The notes below the pieces were generated by a model. That model saw only the letters and a list, made by a program, of their open reading frames with translations. It was not told where the DNA came from and did not search any database. From NCBI GenBank assembly GCA_938010765.1, contig CALLVX010000094.1:1-46176 (forward strand): a DNA stretch of 46,176 nucleotides, written 5' to 3'. A program made the translations under genes and the position numbers. Every line of letters starts with the position of its first letter. Position 1 is the stretch's first letter. This document shows positions 34,153-42,813 of this stretch, piece by piece. This DNA is from an uncultured Flavobacteriaceae bacterium. GTDB lineage: Bacteria; Bacteroidota; Bacteroidia; Flavobacteriales; Flavobacteriaceae.

Positions 34153-34653
34153 TTACTCCTTTACAGTATCGTATTGTATTGACTCCAAGGCACCCGCTTT
34201 AAATTGAATCGTAATCGAAGCGTTTCTATCCGGCGGGTCTACAGAAATCTCGGTGCCGTCGGGTAAATTTATATGAAAGTTTAAAATCTCTTTTGATTCT
34301 TGTTTGGTTCTTAGTTTTGAAATAAGCCACTTTACCGACTCCGCAATTGCTTCATCAACTAGCTTTTCAGCAAGTTTTTCACCCACGAATTTTAAACCGG
34401 GAACAATTGCATAGTTAAAAATGGTGGTACTAACTACTCCCAACATTATTTCAACAAACTCATGAGGGCTTTCATCTTTTGTTTCGCCCCAATCCGACAC
34501 CTTTAAAACCGTCGTATCTTTTAAAACATCTTGCAGTGCAAATTTTCTTGTGTTATGAAGATCTAATGCCATTTTCGCATCATCAGCAGCACTCAATTGT
34601 AAAAAACGTTCATCTAATCTACGGTATACTCCCAAACTTAATTTTTCTCCCAT
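34153..34653 (-). CDS. Small protein reminiscent of conflict-system accessory (EACC-like) proteins
   Basis: 166 residues, no signal peptide, unrecognised as a whole. A hydrophobic/amphipathic central stretch (EIMLGVVSTTIFNYAIVPGL) leads to AIAESVKWLISKLRTKQ and then a small beta domain INLPDGTEISVDPPDRNASI. That last layout (a helix ending WL followed by a xGTxxxVDPxD beta unit) recalls the accessory components that accompany caspase/CHAT effectors in NTP-dependent conflict systems; the likeness is weak and by eye. It is convergent with the CHAT gene (249 bases between stops). The gaps on both sides hold nothing I can support. Confidence 0.5.
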   Translation of the reverse strand: MGEKLSLGVYRRLDERFLQLSAADDAKMALDLHNTRKFALQDVLKDTTVLKVSDWGETKDESPHEFVEIMLGVVSTTIFNYAIVPGLKFVGEKLAEKLVDEAIAESVKWLISKLRTKQESKEILNFHINLPDGTEISVDPPDRNASITIQFKAGALESIQYDTVKE

Positions 34654-34868
34654 GATTACTTTTTATTTTGATGAAAGGGAACGTTTTATGAATGTGCTGT
34701 ACATTTTGGACCGTTATATCTTAGGTTTCAGCTTTTCTAAAGTTAAGCATAAAAAGCAAGGAAACCGTTGTACCTGTCCATTGTTGTTTTTGCAAAACAA
34801 TTGAACCGCATGTTTCAAGAAATTAGTGTCTCAAACCCAAAAAAGGCGCCTTTCCGACCTTGAAAATA

Positions 34869-35708
34869 CTATTTTTTGGATTCTACATATTTTTTAAAAG
34901 TGTCTTCATAGAGCATTTTCCAACCCGCAGTTAATTGGTCTTTGCTGTTCTCGGATACCTTCCCAAAGGTCGTATCGGTCAAGGTCAACATGGTACCTCC
35001 TTCACTTTCTTCCAAGGCCAATTTCTTAAAGGTCATTGCCGGCCCTCCAAAACTGGGAGAAAGGTGGCCTTTCAGCTCAAGATTGTTGGGGGCATCCAAC
35101 ACCATTACATTTGCCCAGAGCAGTCCGTTATCGTCTCCGTAATCCTCATACATTCTCCCTCCCACAAAGGGTTCTATTATAAAATTTTGAGTCTTCGCAC
35201 TGGTATAGAAATCCTTGCGCCACCAGATCCCTACGTCTTCGATTAGGCATTTCCAGACTAGGTTGATATTCGCTTCTATGGGAATTTCCAGTTTGATGGT
35301 AATCGTGTTGGCTTGATCGTTCATCATTGAATTTATATAGTGATTACTTTTTGATTCATACTCGGCAAGTTCTTTTAATTGCAACAGATTTGATGCCCAT
35401 TGCGCTTCGTATTTTTTCACCCACCTTTCGTAAATAGCTTGTAAGGGTACCGCATTGATGTAGTTCTTTTTGAACTTCCCCTTTTTGTTCGTCAGTACCA
35501 GGGAGGAACCTTCCAATACCTTTAGGTGCTTCATAACGGCGCACCTTCCGATTTCGTTGAATTCCTCCGCAATCTCGCCAGTGGTCTTAGGAGATTCACG
35601 AATGATGTCTAGAATTTTTCTGCGATTGGCATCGGCCAGCGCCTTCCAAATGCGATTCACGTCAATCGGATCGTTTGTTCGTACCAGGACTTCGCCTTCC
35701 TTGATCAT
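34869..35708 (-). CDS. ArsR-type regulator fused to an SRPBCC (AHSA1-like) domain
   Basis: 279 residues from the Met at 35708 (MIKEGEVLVR). A longer frame from 35777 is open, but it would place a perfect palindromic operator (35726-35745) inside the gene, so the shorter start is preferred. Residues about 20-100: ArsR winged helix (RIWKALADANRRKILDIIRE, TTGEIAEEF, AVMKHLKVLE). Residues about 135-279: START/SRPBCC domain (IPIEANINLVWKCLIEDVGI, GGRMYEDYGDDNG, MLTLTDTTFG). Such fusions are seen in Bacteroidota and are probably ligand-responsive autoregulators. The ligand is unknown and no target gene is adjacent. Confidence 0.87.
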   Translation of the reverse strand: MIKEGEVLVRTNDPIDVNRIWKALADANRRKILDIIRESPKTTGEIAEEFNEIGRCAVMKHLKVLEGSSLVLTNKKGKFKKNYINAVPLQAIYERWVKKYEAQWASNLLQLKELAEYESKSNHYINSMMNDQANTITIKLEIPIEANINLVWKCLIEDVGIWWRKDFYTSAKTQNFIIEPFVGGRMYEDYGDDNGLLWANVMVLDAPNNLELKGHLSPSFGGPAMTFKKLALEESEGGTMLTLTDTTFGKVSENSKDQLTAGWKMLYEDTFKKYVESKK

Positions 35709-35725
35709 GGGGTGTTTGTTTTTAT

Positions 35726-35745
35726 ATGTTACCATATAGTAACAT
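35726..35745. promoter_or_regulatory. Palindromic operator upstream of the ArsR-SRPBCC gene
   Basis: ATGTTAC-CATATA-GTAACAT: perfect 7-bp arms, 18 bp upstream of the preferred start. Typical shape of an ArsR-family self-regulatory site. Confidence 0.6.
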
Positions 35746-35966
35746 GTAAACATACTACATTTTTCAAAACTTGACAAACGGCGTATGAATCAAACGATAT
35801 TAACTAAGACATAACTATTGAAAATAGCAAACTTTTTTTTAAAGAGCGTTACATTTTCTAACCCTCTTTGCGTTCGAAATTTAATTTTGATTAAGAATGG
35901 CATTGGGATATATCACCGAAGAACTATGAATGGCGTACTCAAAGAATACGCCTTGGGATTTCAAAA

Positions 35967-36976
35967 ACCTGAGTTCGATTAAAAAATAGCCAGTTGGTTT
36001 GTTTGAACAGTGTTGTATCTGATTAAGGGTTTCTTTGGTAGAAAGCCATATCCTATGCTCCCGCATATAATGTTTGCCATGAAGTTACAGAAGCTCCTGT
36101 CCCTTGAATGCGCTATTTGACAAATGTTCTGTAGTACGTCGTTGACGGTCTCTATTTTGAAGTGCTTCCTGAGCATTATCCTGTCCGAGATGCTCATCAG
36201 GGAATTCTTCATGTTGTTCCTTATCTGGGTAATCAGATGTACCTCGTCTACAAAAAGTACCTGTAGGAGCTCTTTTCCGATATAGCACTTGCCGGCGAAG
36301 AGCTTTCCATAAATCCGTTTTATGAAGCTTTGGTTCCTTAGCGGCTCCCGGTCGCCTACGTTGGCATGTGCGATACAGAAGCTGATGATTTCCCCTTTGT
36401 CATTGATTACTATATGGAGTTGGAAACCATGAAACCACCCCATGCTAGACTTTACTGCAGTGGCGGCCCCCATCGAAGACCTTGTTCCGTTTTATGCGCT
36501 TATCCCCGCAAACCCTTACCAGGGTGTAATCCACAAAGTATATCCCGGTGCTTTCTCCTAGGCAGCAAGTCTTTAGAAAAAGGGCCAAGGACATCAGGCT
36601 ACGTTGCATAAGTTCGGCGAACCTATTGTAAGAGACCGTTCGGGGAAAGTCATCCTTCATGTGGACTTTTATATAGGAAAGGTAAAAATGCTTGAAGGTC
36701 CTAAAACCGATGAGTGGAAATATAATGGCGATTGTCATTAATTCGCTCTTGGACATGGTCGCTTGGCGTTTGGAGGGGTTGCCCAATAGACGGTTCTGGA
36801 CGATTTGATGATATTCCTTGCAGAATTGGGCCGCGTGTTAGAAAATTTCGGTAGTTTTAGAATAGATTATCATAGGTAGATTTATTTTTTAAAATATTGT
36901 AATTCAGCGCTTTAACACACCAATAATCTACCTTATTTACTACGTTTTTAGCCTAGAATATTAATCGAACTCAGGT
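35967..36976 (-). mobile_element. IS982-family insertion sequence, degenerate
   Basis: Perfect 16-bp terminal inverted repeats ACCTGAGTTCGATTAA (35967-35982) and its complement (36961-36976) bound a 1010-base element, the usual size for IS982, whose ends begin ACC. The transposase on the minus strand is broken. The bases outside the repeats (TCAAAA and ACATAG) show no target-site duplication, so the insertion is old or rearranged. Confidence 0.85.
35979..36873 (-). pseudogene. IS982 transposase with nonsense and frameshift
   Basis: From ATG 36873 the frame reads MIIYSKTTEIF, hits TAA at 36840-36838, then continues in the same frame HAAQFCKEYHQIVQNRLLGNPSKRQATMSKSELM (quoted as FCKEYHQIV and MSKSELM) and FVDYTLVRVCGDKRIKRNKVF. 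A one-base shift near 36460 moves the rest to another frame: KSSMGWFHGFQLHIVINDKG, DREPLRNQSFIKRIYGKLF, FVDEVHLITQIRNNMKNSL, ETVNDVLQNICQIAHSRDRS. These are classic IS982 transposase blocks. At least two lesions make it inactive. The stop lies in the left inverted repeat. Confidence 0.87.
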
Positions 36977-37329
36977 ACATAGGCCGTTCTTAAAATACTC
37001 TTTCTGATTGGTTGAACTCACTAACTCGTCCAATAAAAAAATTAACACTTGTAACGCCTTTTCAATAATGAATTATAATCGTTTTTATGCCCACCTTAAA
37101 CTCGTAAACTTTTGATTAACTGAGCTATATAATTAAGCATACTAATAAAGCTACTTATTAATACAGATTTTTACTGTTAAAATACTTTTCTCTTCTGAAT
37201 GAACCTTAGATATTTGCTTTCGAAATTGGTTATCGACCACAGCTGAATAATCTCCATAAACAAATGAAATTAGTATCATATGTTGTCCCTGAGATGTTTT
37301 CGTTTCCAATTTTCATCAAAAAAATTATA
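36977..37329. other. AT-rich gap after the IS element
   Basis: About 350 bases between the right end of the IS and the unknown lipoprotein gene. I see no gene, RNA or repeat in it. Confidence 0.4.
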
Positions 37330-37350
37330 TACAGCTTGTAATAAGCTGTA
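37330..37350. other. Palindrome just upstream of the unknown lipoprotein
   Basis: TACAGCTT-GTAAT-AAGCTGTA perfect 8-bp arms, followed by AGTTTTTCATT, ending 36 bases before the ATG at 37387. It could be a terminator/attenuator or an operator. Confidence 0.45.
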
Positions 37351-37386
37351 AGTTTTTCATTAAGCAATTTAAAATTCATTAGGAAC

Positions 37387-38955
37387 ATGCATTTTTTAAA
37401 AGATGTTAAAAAGATTACTATAATTTATAAACTATTACTACTGGTAGCAGTCCTTCTTCAATTGGGGTGTTATTCATATAAATGGTCTAACGCTACAAGC
37501 GGTATTACAAGTGAAGCTCCCGAGGAGATTAAATATCATTTTGAACATTTACCCAATGAAGTGATGGTGTTAACGGGAATAAGTCCCAGTTCGCATTACA
37601 AATACGACGCTTGGGAAAAAGATGAAGTTTTTGCAAAAGACGGTTCTACTATTCATTTTGATATTATAGAAATTAAGTTAAAAGACACTATGCCGGCGGG
37701 AAAGGTGATTGTAGATTTCACTTTTAAAGACGGAAGAGGTAACAAAGTGTTGATTCCCGATTTTGATTTAATGAGAATAATTCCTTCTTTTCAGACTAAG
37801 GGAAACCATCTATTTCCAGAATTGTTAATGGAGGAGTTCAACCGATATGGTGTTAGTTTAAGAAAAGAGTTTAATGAATTTGAGGCTGTTCCTCACGAAT
37901 CATCGGATGCCACCTATAAAAGTGCTTTCAATCGAGTACACCGTGCAAGTATCACAAATGGCTGTTTATCCTCGGGAAAATGGGAATTCAATTTAAATTC
38001 AGAAAATTTCTCCGATTTCAATGAACGTTTAAAAAATGAGGTTAATTACAATCAAACAAAGATTTTTGCGCACACTTGGTTTCTATTCGATATACCATTG
38101 TACAAAAGTCTTTTAAAATTAAAGAACCCCAACCTAAATGTAGAAGGGTTTGATTTAACAAACTTTGACTATAACGAGCTTTCAAAAAAATCAGAAGAAA
38201 TAGTGATTGATTTTGACGTATTGAGAAATCCAATAAAGAAAATATGGAAAACTAAAATGTTGGAAGTTGGACATATCTCCGAAAGACCCATCGAACTTTT
38301 GGACATGGAAGAACACTACAAAATTGAATATGGTCTTTTCTTAAATTACAATCCTAAAAATATTATTAAGGAAACGTATAAAAGTATTTTAGATCCAAAG
38401 AAGCAACCCCTTAAGATGGCGCAATTTAGAGACGAAGGTTTTTATTCGCCAACGACCGCACTTAGTTTTGATATGAACTGGTTACAATATCTCGATGAGA
38501 TATCTGTAAGTTCAGTGGATGTAGGCAGTACCGACTGTCTAAGCGAAATAAAGATTTCTGGTAAATGGTCTCCTTTTGTGATTACCCTCACCAATATTGA
38601 TTTAGCTCAGGTACAGGAACAAAAATTATATGGATTGCATTTTGGTTTCAACGTATACCCGAAAGGAAGGAGGTACAACCCTGCGCAACCAACGATATCT
38701 TTTGATACTGATTTAATGCCAGAGGAATTCCAGCAGTCACTGGTAATGACCGAAACAAGTAGTGGAAAGTGGGTGGATAATTTTAAAAAGGGACTTGGAA
38801 AAATATACCTTACCTACTCCACATTGGAAAAAGATGTCCTAGAGGTGTACCTTATTTCATACGAACGGATAACACCTCTTTGGATGGGAAGCGTAAAGTT
38901 ACCTAGAGAACTACGAGAAAAGGTTCGAATTAGAAATCAGCTTTACAATTACTAA
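37387..38955 (+). CDS. Large lipoprotein of unknown function
   Basis: 522 residues. The N-terminus MHFLKDVKKITIIYKLLLLVAVLLQLGC is a signal with lipobox LQLGC (Cys about 28), so the protein is anchored in the envelope. The mature part is mixed alpha/beta with many aromatic residues, contains no haem, zinc or nucleophile motif I recognise, and ends in VRIRNQLYNY. AT-rich codon use (many AAA, TTA, ATT) and the dead IS element just upstream suggest acquired DNA. It is followed after 421 bases by an unknown barrel gene on the same strand; that gap contains no supported gene. Function unknown. Confidence 0.75.
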   Translation: MHFLKDVKKITIIYKLLLLVAVLLQLGCYSYKWSNATSGITSEAPEEIKYHFEHLPNEVMVLTGISPSSHYKYDAWEKDEVFAKDGSTIHFDIIEIKLKDTMPAGKVIVDFTFKDGRGNKVLIPDFDLMRIIPSFQTKGNHLFPELLMEEFNRYGVSLRKEFNEFEAVPHESSDATYKSAFNRVHRASITNGCLSSGKWEFNLNSENFSDFNERLKNEVNYNQTKIFAHTWFLFDIPLYKSLLKLKNPNLNVEGFDLTNFDYNELSKKSEEIVIDFDVLRNPIKKIWKTKMLEVGHISERPIELLDMEEHYKIEYGLFLNYNPKNIIKETYKSILDPKKQPLKMAQFRDEGFYSPTTALSFDMNWLQYLDEISVSSVDVGSTDCLSEIKISGKWSPFVITLTNIDLAQVQEQKLYGLHFGFNVYPKGRRYNPAQPTISFDTDLMPEEFQQSLVMTETSSGKWVDNFKKGLGKIYLTYSTLEKDVLEVYLISYERITPLWMGSVKLPRELREKVRIRNQLYNY

Positions 38956-39376
38956 GTATCTTGGTCATTGAATTTCTATGGATATTCCGCTAAATAATCG
39001 GCGTTAATTTTGGAAGAACATATAAGTCAGACATCGGAAAACATTAATCTATACTTAGGGAGGATACCAAATTATAATAGGGAAGCATATTACCAAGCAA
39101 AATTAAGCTATTAAAATAAGAGACTTAAGGAATTAAATGTTTTAAGCCAACTCAATTATGAGTTACGACAGGCTACACCGGCTTAGCCGATGATATATTC
39201 AATCTTATTTTAATAAGATCTATAGAAAGATGAATACTAATGTAAAAAAGTATTCCCTGTGAAAGTATAGGAAGAACAGTAAACAAAAATGCAATACAGT
39301 AACTACGGGTGTAATACAAATTAGCACTGCACATCTGTTAATTAACATCAGCAAAGCGTCTTTAGTTAGAAATAAA

Positions 39377-40501
39377 ATGAAAAACTATATTTTTATCATT
39401 ACCGGTATCTTATGCCTTTTTTTAAACAAAATAGAAGCTCAAAGTTCTTTAAAGAGGCTAAAGCAAACCACTCGTTTCCATTATTTACAAGCAAACGTAC
39501 ATGTGGGTTATTTAGATGACCTAGAGCGAGTCGATTTATCCACATCTGGTCCTAAAAATAGATTGGTGTATCAATACTCGTCAAAAAATCAGCGACTATT
39601 ACAAAAAGGATTTGTTCGAAAAATTGCTTTGAATTCTTTTAAGTCGAAGGTGTCTTTGGATTTTGTCGGAAGCTTACAAGACGAATCATCTTTTAGATAT
39701 GAATTGAAATTACAAAACTTAGGTGCTTCATTTGCTACAAAGTGGGACCGTACTAGTTTTTTCGTTGGATACTCTAATATAAGGTTAGGTCATAACCCCA
39801 AAATTGATCCAGTAACCAACTTTGTGGCTAATAGTTTGAGCCTAGACCTTGGATTTACCCAAGACTTGGGAATCTCATTCAAAACAGCTATTTCTGAAAA
39901 ATACGATTTTGAAGGCTCTATATATTCTGGCGGAGTTTTTAAAGACCCATTACTTAGCTACACTCCCGGCCTAACTGTTGCCCAAAAAATGGACGAGAAT
40001 ATTATGGAGCCGATCGATATTAGTTATAATGGTTCTTGGTTAGGAATAGCAAGAATTGGCACCCCCTTATTTAAACCCTTAGAATATGGAGTTTTTGCAA
40101 TGACGGGAAAAGTAGGCGCAGGAACAGAAGAACGTTTTCTAACAAGAATTGGAGCTGACATTGTAAAGAAAGTAAAGGAGCGATTGAAATTTGAAAGCCA
40201 AGTTAGTGGAGGGTTAAATTCCTATAGAGTAAAAGACAATAGTATTGATATTGCTTTACAAAATAGTATAGAATATTATATCAAAAGTATGTTCTTGATT
40301 AGTACTTCAAATGCCGTTCTTTTTTCAATGCCCGATGGTGATGGAACTAGGGGTACAAAAGGTAGTTTGATAAACAGTTTTTCCTATGTAGTGTCACCAC
40401 ATACCAGAATTAGATTAAATCATTTTTATAATTATGGAAATTTGAAAAATGAGAATTGGGGACTAACATTGCAACTCGTAACCGGAATTGGAAAACGGTA
40501 A
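39377..40501 (+). CDS. Probable outer-membrane beta-barrel of unknown family
   Basis: 374 residues with a signal peptide (about 1-21, ending KIEAQS). Alternating hydrophobic/polar strands run through the mature part (FHYLQANVHVGYLDD, ASFATKWDRTSFFVGYSNIRL (quoted as TSFFVGYSNIRL), HTRIRLNHFYNYGNL, NWGLTLQLVTGIGKR), consistent with an outer-membrane barrel. No family recognised. Same AT-rich style as the lipoprotein at 37387; the two may form a surface pair, but they are 421 bases apart. Confidence 0.72.
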   Translation: MKNYIFIITGILCLFLNKIEAQSSLKRLKQTTRFHYLQANVHVGYLDDLERVDLSTSGPKNRLVYQYSSKNQRLLQKGFVRKIALNSFKSKVSLDFVGSLQDESSFRYELKLQNLGASFATKWDRTSFFVGYSNIRLGHNPKIDPVTNFVANSLSLDLGFTQDLGISFKTAISEKYDFEGSIYSGGVFKDPLLSYTPGLTVAQKMDENIMEPIDISYNGSWLGIARIGTPLFKPLEYGVFAMTGKVGAGTEERFLTRIGADIVKKVKERLKFESQVSGGLNSYRVKDNSIDIALQNSIEYYIKSMFLISTSNAVLFSMPDGDGTRGTKGSLINSFSYVVSPHTRIRLNHFYNYGNLKNENWGLTLQLVTGIGKR

Positions 40502-40610
40502 GACTGAGCATCTACCAATCTTTAGGACAGATTTTGCTTTAAATGAGACTGCGCCTTTCGCAGATGATTTTAGGATTGCAGTTGCACTTCCTGAAATGGG
40601 CTTTAAAAAA

Positions 40611-40705
40611 GTAAATTACCTCGGGACAAGCCCACGAGGCATTCGTTTGAAAAACAATTTTAATTCGAGACAATCCTCAGAGCATTTAAATCTCGATTAT
40701 TGAGT
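40611..40705. repeat. Structured non-coding element (two nested hairpins)
   Basis: ACCTCGGGACAAGCCCACGAGG folds on itself (CCTCG/CGAGG with GG/CC inside), and ATTCGAGA (about 40660) can pair with TCTCGATT (about 40691). This kind of sequence recurs between genes in flavobacterial genomes from memory; a copy count would confirm. A short open frame here (40488-40703) starts with TTG inside the upstream gene and is not supported. Confidence 0.35.
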
Positions 40706-40951
40706 AAACCTCTTTACAAAATTCGCTTTTGGCAAAGAGTCTTTGAGGCAGTTAAAAACAGAAGGAATTAATTTATATGCGAAATAAACTTGAGGGTGTA
40801 AACTGAACTCTGTCTGAAATAAATTTTAGTAAGACAGAATCATGAGAAAAGAAAAACAAACAGAATTTGTTAAAAGGCACATATTTCATGAAAAATAAGT
40901 TCCTTAAAAATACCCCTTCTTTAAATCCAAAGTAGACTCTCTTATTAACAG

Positions 40952-40987
40952 TTATCTTTTTTGTATTAATTGATACAAAAAAGATAA
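40952..40987. repeat. Perfect 15-bp inverted repeat
   Basis: TTATCTTTTTTGTAT-TAATTG-ATACAAAAAAGATAA: 15 paired bases, 6-base loop. It could act as a two-way terminator or be an element end. The surrounding 40706-41020 has no supported gene; AGGGTGTAAACTGAACTCTGTCTG at about 40794-40817 followed by a tiny 18-codon frame looks like an insertion-sequence end but is unproven. Confidence 0.5.
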
Positions 40988-41025
40988 TGAGGTGTTTGTT
41001 TTAACATTGTTTTACAAACCAAAAA

Positions 41026-41047
41026 ACCCTGACGCTTCGGTCAGGGT
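41026..41047 (-). terminator. Terminator of tRNA-Leu
   Basis: ACCCTGAC-GCTTCG-GTCAGGGT perfect 8-bp stem with a stable loop; on the minus strand it is followed by TTTTTGGTTTG. It lies 9 bases after the tRNA 3' end. Confidence 0.8.
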
Positions 41048-41056
41048 TTCCCTTTG

Positions 41057-41138
41057 TACAGGCGGAGAGACTCGAACTCTCACACCTTGCGGCACTAGAT
41101 CCTAAGTCTAGCGTGTCTACCAATTCCACCACGCCTGC
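41057..41138 (-). tRNA. tRNA-Leu, anticodon UAG
   Basis: 82 nt. Acceptor GCAGGCG / CGCCTGT, anticodon stem CTAGA/TCTAG with loop CTTAGGA (anticodon TAG), long variable arm TGCCGCAAGGTGT as in Leu tRNAs, T-stem GAGAG/CTCTC with TTCGAGT. Discriminator A, then CA in the genome. The first acceptor pair is G-U. A promoter TATATTTG is seen at about 41285-41292 on the minus strand. Confidence 0.93.
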
Positions 41139-41150
41139 ATCAATATTTAT

Positions 41151-41216
41151 CTTAGGACCCTCTTCCTAAGTCTAGCGTGTCTACCTCCCGATACTTCGGG
41201 GCCACCACGCCTGCAT
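41151..41216 (-). pseudogene. Duplicate 5' half of tRNA-Leu with a hairpin in its D-loop
   Basis: 41165-41216 repeats the 5' half of the neighbouring tRNA (GCAGGCGTGGTGG ... GGTAGACACGCTAGACTTAGG), but the AATT of the D-loop is replaced by CCCCGAAGTATCGGGA, itself a hairpin. Where the 3' half should follow, CTTAGGA-AGAGGG-TCCTAAG forms a perfect 7-bp stem. It lies between the tRNA promoter and the tRNA, so it is transcribed as leader RNA. Confidence 0.75.
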
Positions 41217-41378
41217 TAATTTTCAAACTTGTTCTTCAAAGCTTTAGCGAAGAAGTGCTGTGTCTAAAAAATACCCGTAATTTCGGGATGCAAATATAAA
41301 GCAAAAAATCAATTTAAAAATGCTTCAACTTTAAAAAGTTCTTTTAGTATTTTTAATGTCTATACCAAACACATATTT

Positions 41379-42767
41379 ATGAAGGATATTACGACCTATA
41401 TGGCGAAACACAAACAGCGTTTTTTAGATGAACTGATCGAATTACTCAAGATACCATCGGTAAGTGCCGACACCGCTTTTTCGCAGGATGTCTACAAAAC
41501 TACTGAAGCTGTTAAGACCGCCTTGGACAAAGCCGGTTGTGATGCTGTTGAAATGTGTGAGACCGCCGGATATCCCATCATCTATGCCGAAAAAATGGTA
41601 GATCCTGCCTTGCCTACCGTATTGGTTTACGGTCATTACGATGTGCAACCGGCCGACCCAATCGATCTTTGGACCTCCCCTCCTTTCGAACCGGTCATCA
41701 AAACAACCGAACTGCATCCCGATGGCGCAATCTTCGCTCGGGGCGCTTGTGACGACAAAGGGCAAATGTACATGCATATAAAAGCAGTAGAGTTTATGAT
41801 TGCAACAGGCCAACTGCCCTGCAATGTAAAATTCATGATCGAAGGGGAAGAGGAAGTAGGCAGTAAAAGTTTGGCGGACTTCGTAGCGCAAAACCAGGCA
41901 AAACTGGCCAACGATATCATCTTGATTTCGGATACAGGAATGATCGCCAACGACGTTCCGTCGATTACCACCGGACTGCGTGGCCTTAGCTATGTGGAGG
42001 TAGAAGTAACCGGCCCTAATAGGGACCTACATTCGGGGCTTTATGGCGGGGCAGTCGCAAACCCGATCAATGTACTGACCAAAATGATCGCTTCCTTGCA
42101 TGACGAAAACAACCACATTACCATACCTGGTTTTTATGACAAGGTAGAGGAACTCTCGGCAGAAGAAAGAGCAGAAATGGCCAAGGCCCCTTTTAGCCTG
42201 GAGGACTATCAAAATGCCCTTGAGATCGACTCCGTATATGGCGAAAAAGGATACCTGACCAACGAACGCAACGCCATACGCCCCACCTTAGATGTGAATG
42301 GTATTTGGGGAGGCTATACCGGTGAAGGTGCCAAAACGGTCATCGCCAGTAAGGCCTACGCCAAAATTTCAATGCGGTTGGTGCCCCACCAAGATTGGGA
42401 AGAAATTACCCAGTTGTTCAAAACGCATTTTGAAAGTATTGCCCCCAAGGGTGTCAGCGTAAAAGTAACCCCACATCATGGCGGGCAAGGCTATGTAACC
42501 CCCATTAATACCATCGGGTACCAAGCAGCTTCCAAAGCCTATGAGACCACCTTTGGCAAAAAACCGATTCCACAACGAAGTGGTGGTAGCATTCCCATTG
42601 TAGCACTTTTTGAAAAAGAATTGAAAAGCAAGACGATTTTAATGGGCTTTGGCCTGGATAGCGATGCAATCCACTCCCCTAACGAACATTTTGGGGTGTG
42701 GAATTACTTAAAGGGCATAGAAACAATACCGTATTTTTATCAGTATTTCAAGGAAATGAGTACGTAG
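41379..42767 (+). CDS. M20-family dipeptidase
   Basis: 462 residues, full length, no signal peptide. Metal and catalytic motifs of M20: YGHYDVQP (His86, Asp88), RGACDDKGQ (Asp125/126), EGEEEVGS (about 155-162, catalytic and metal Glu), DLHSGLYGG, and GGSIPIV with the C-terminal HSPNEHF. Hydrolyses dipeptides or acylated amino acids in the cytoplasm, as in the CNDP-like branch. A single gene after the tRNA, on the opposite strand; not related to its neighbours. Confidence 0.92.
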   Translation: MKDITTYMAKHKQRFLDELIELLKIPSVSADTAFSQDVYKTTEAVKTALDKAGCDAVEMCETAGYPIIYAEKMVDPALPTVLVYGHYDVQPADPIDLWTSPPFEPVIKTTELHPDGAIFARGACDDKGQMYMHIKAVEFMIATGQLPCNVKFMIEGEEEVGSKSLADFVAQNQAKLANDIILISDTGMIANDVPSITTGLRGLSYVEVEVTGPNRDLHSGLYGGAVANPINVLTKMIASLHDENNHITIPGFYDKVEELSAEERAEMAKAPFSLEDYQNALEIDSVYGEKGYLTNERNAIRPTLDVNGIWGGYTGEGAKTVIASKAYAKISMRLVPHQDWEEITQLFKTHFESIAPKGVSVKVTPHHGGQGYVTPINTIGYQAASKAYETTFGKKPIPQRSGGSIPIVALFEKELKSKTILMGFGLDSDAIHSPNEHFGVWNYLKGIETIPYFYQYFKEMST

Positions 42768-42813
42768 TTATGAGTTAAATTACCATTTGAAATCATAGGC
42801 CAGCTCGTTGAAC

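Noticed and set aside
27472-35777. Prophage containing the amidase and the CHAT gene
   Set aside because: No integrase, terminase, capsid or tail genes are present, and the genes lie on different strands.
40488-40703. 71-codon frame after the unknown barrel gene
   Set aside because: It begins with TTG inside the barrel gene and covers a hairpin-rich non-coding element.
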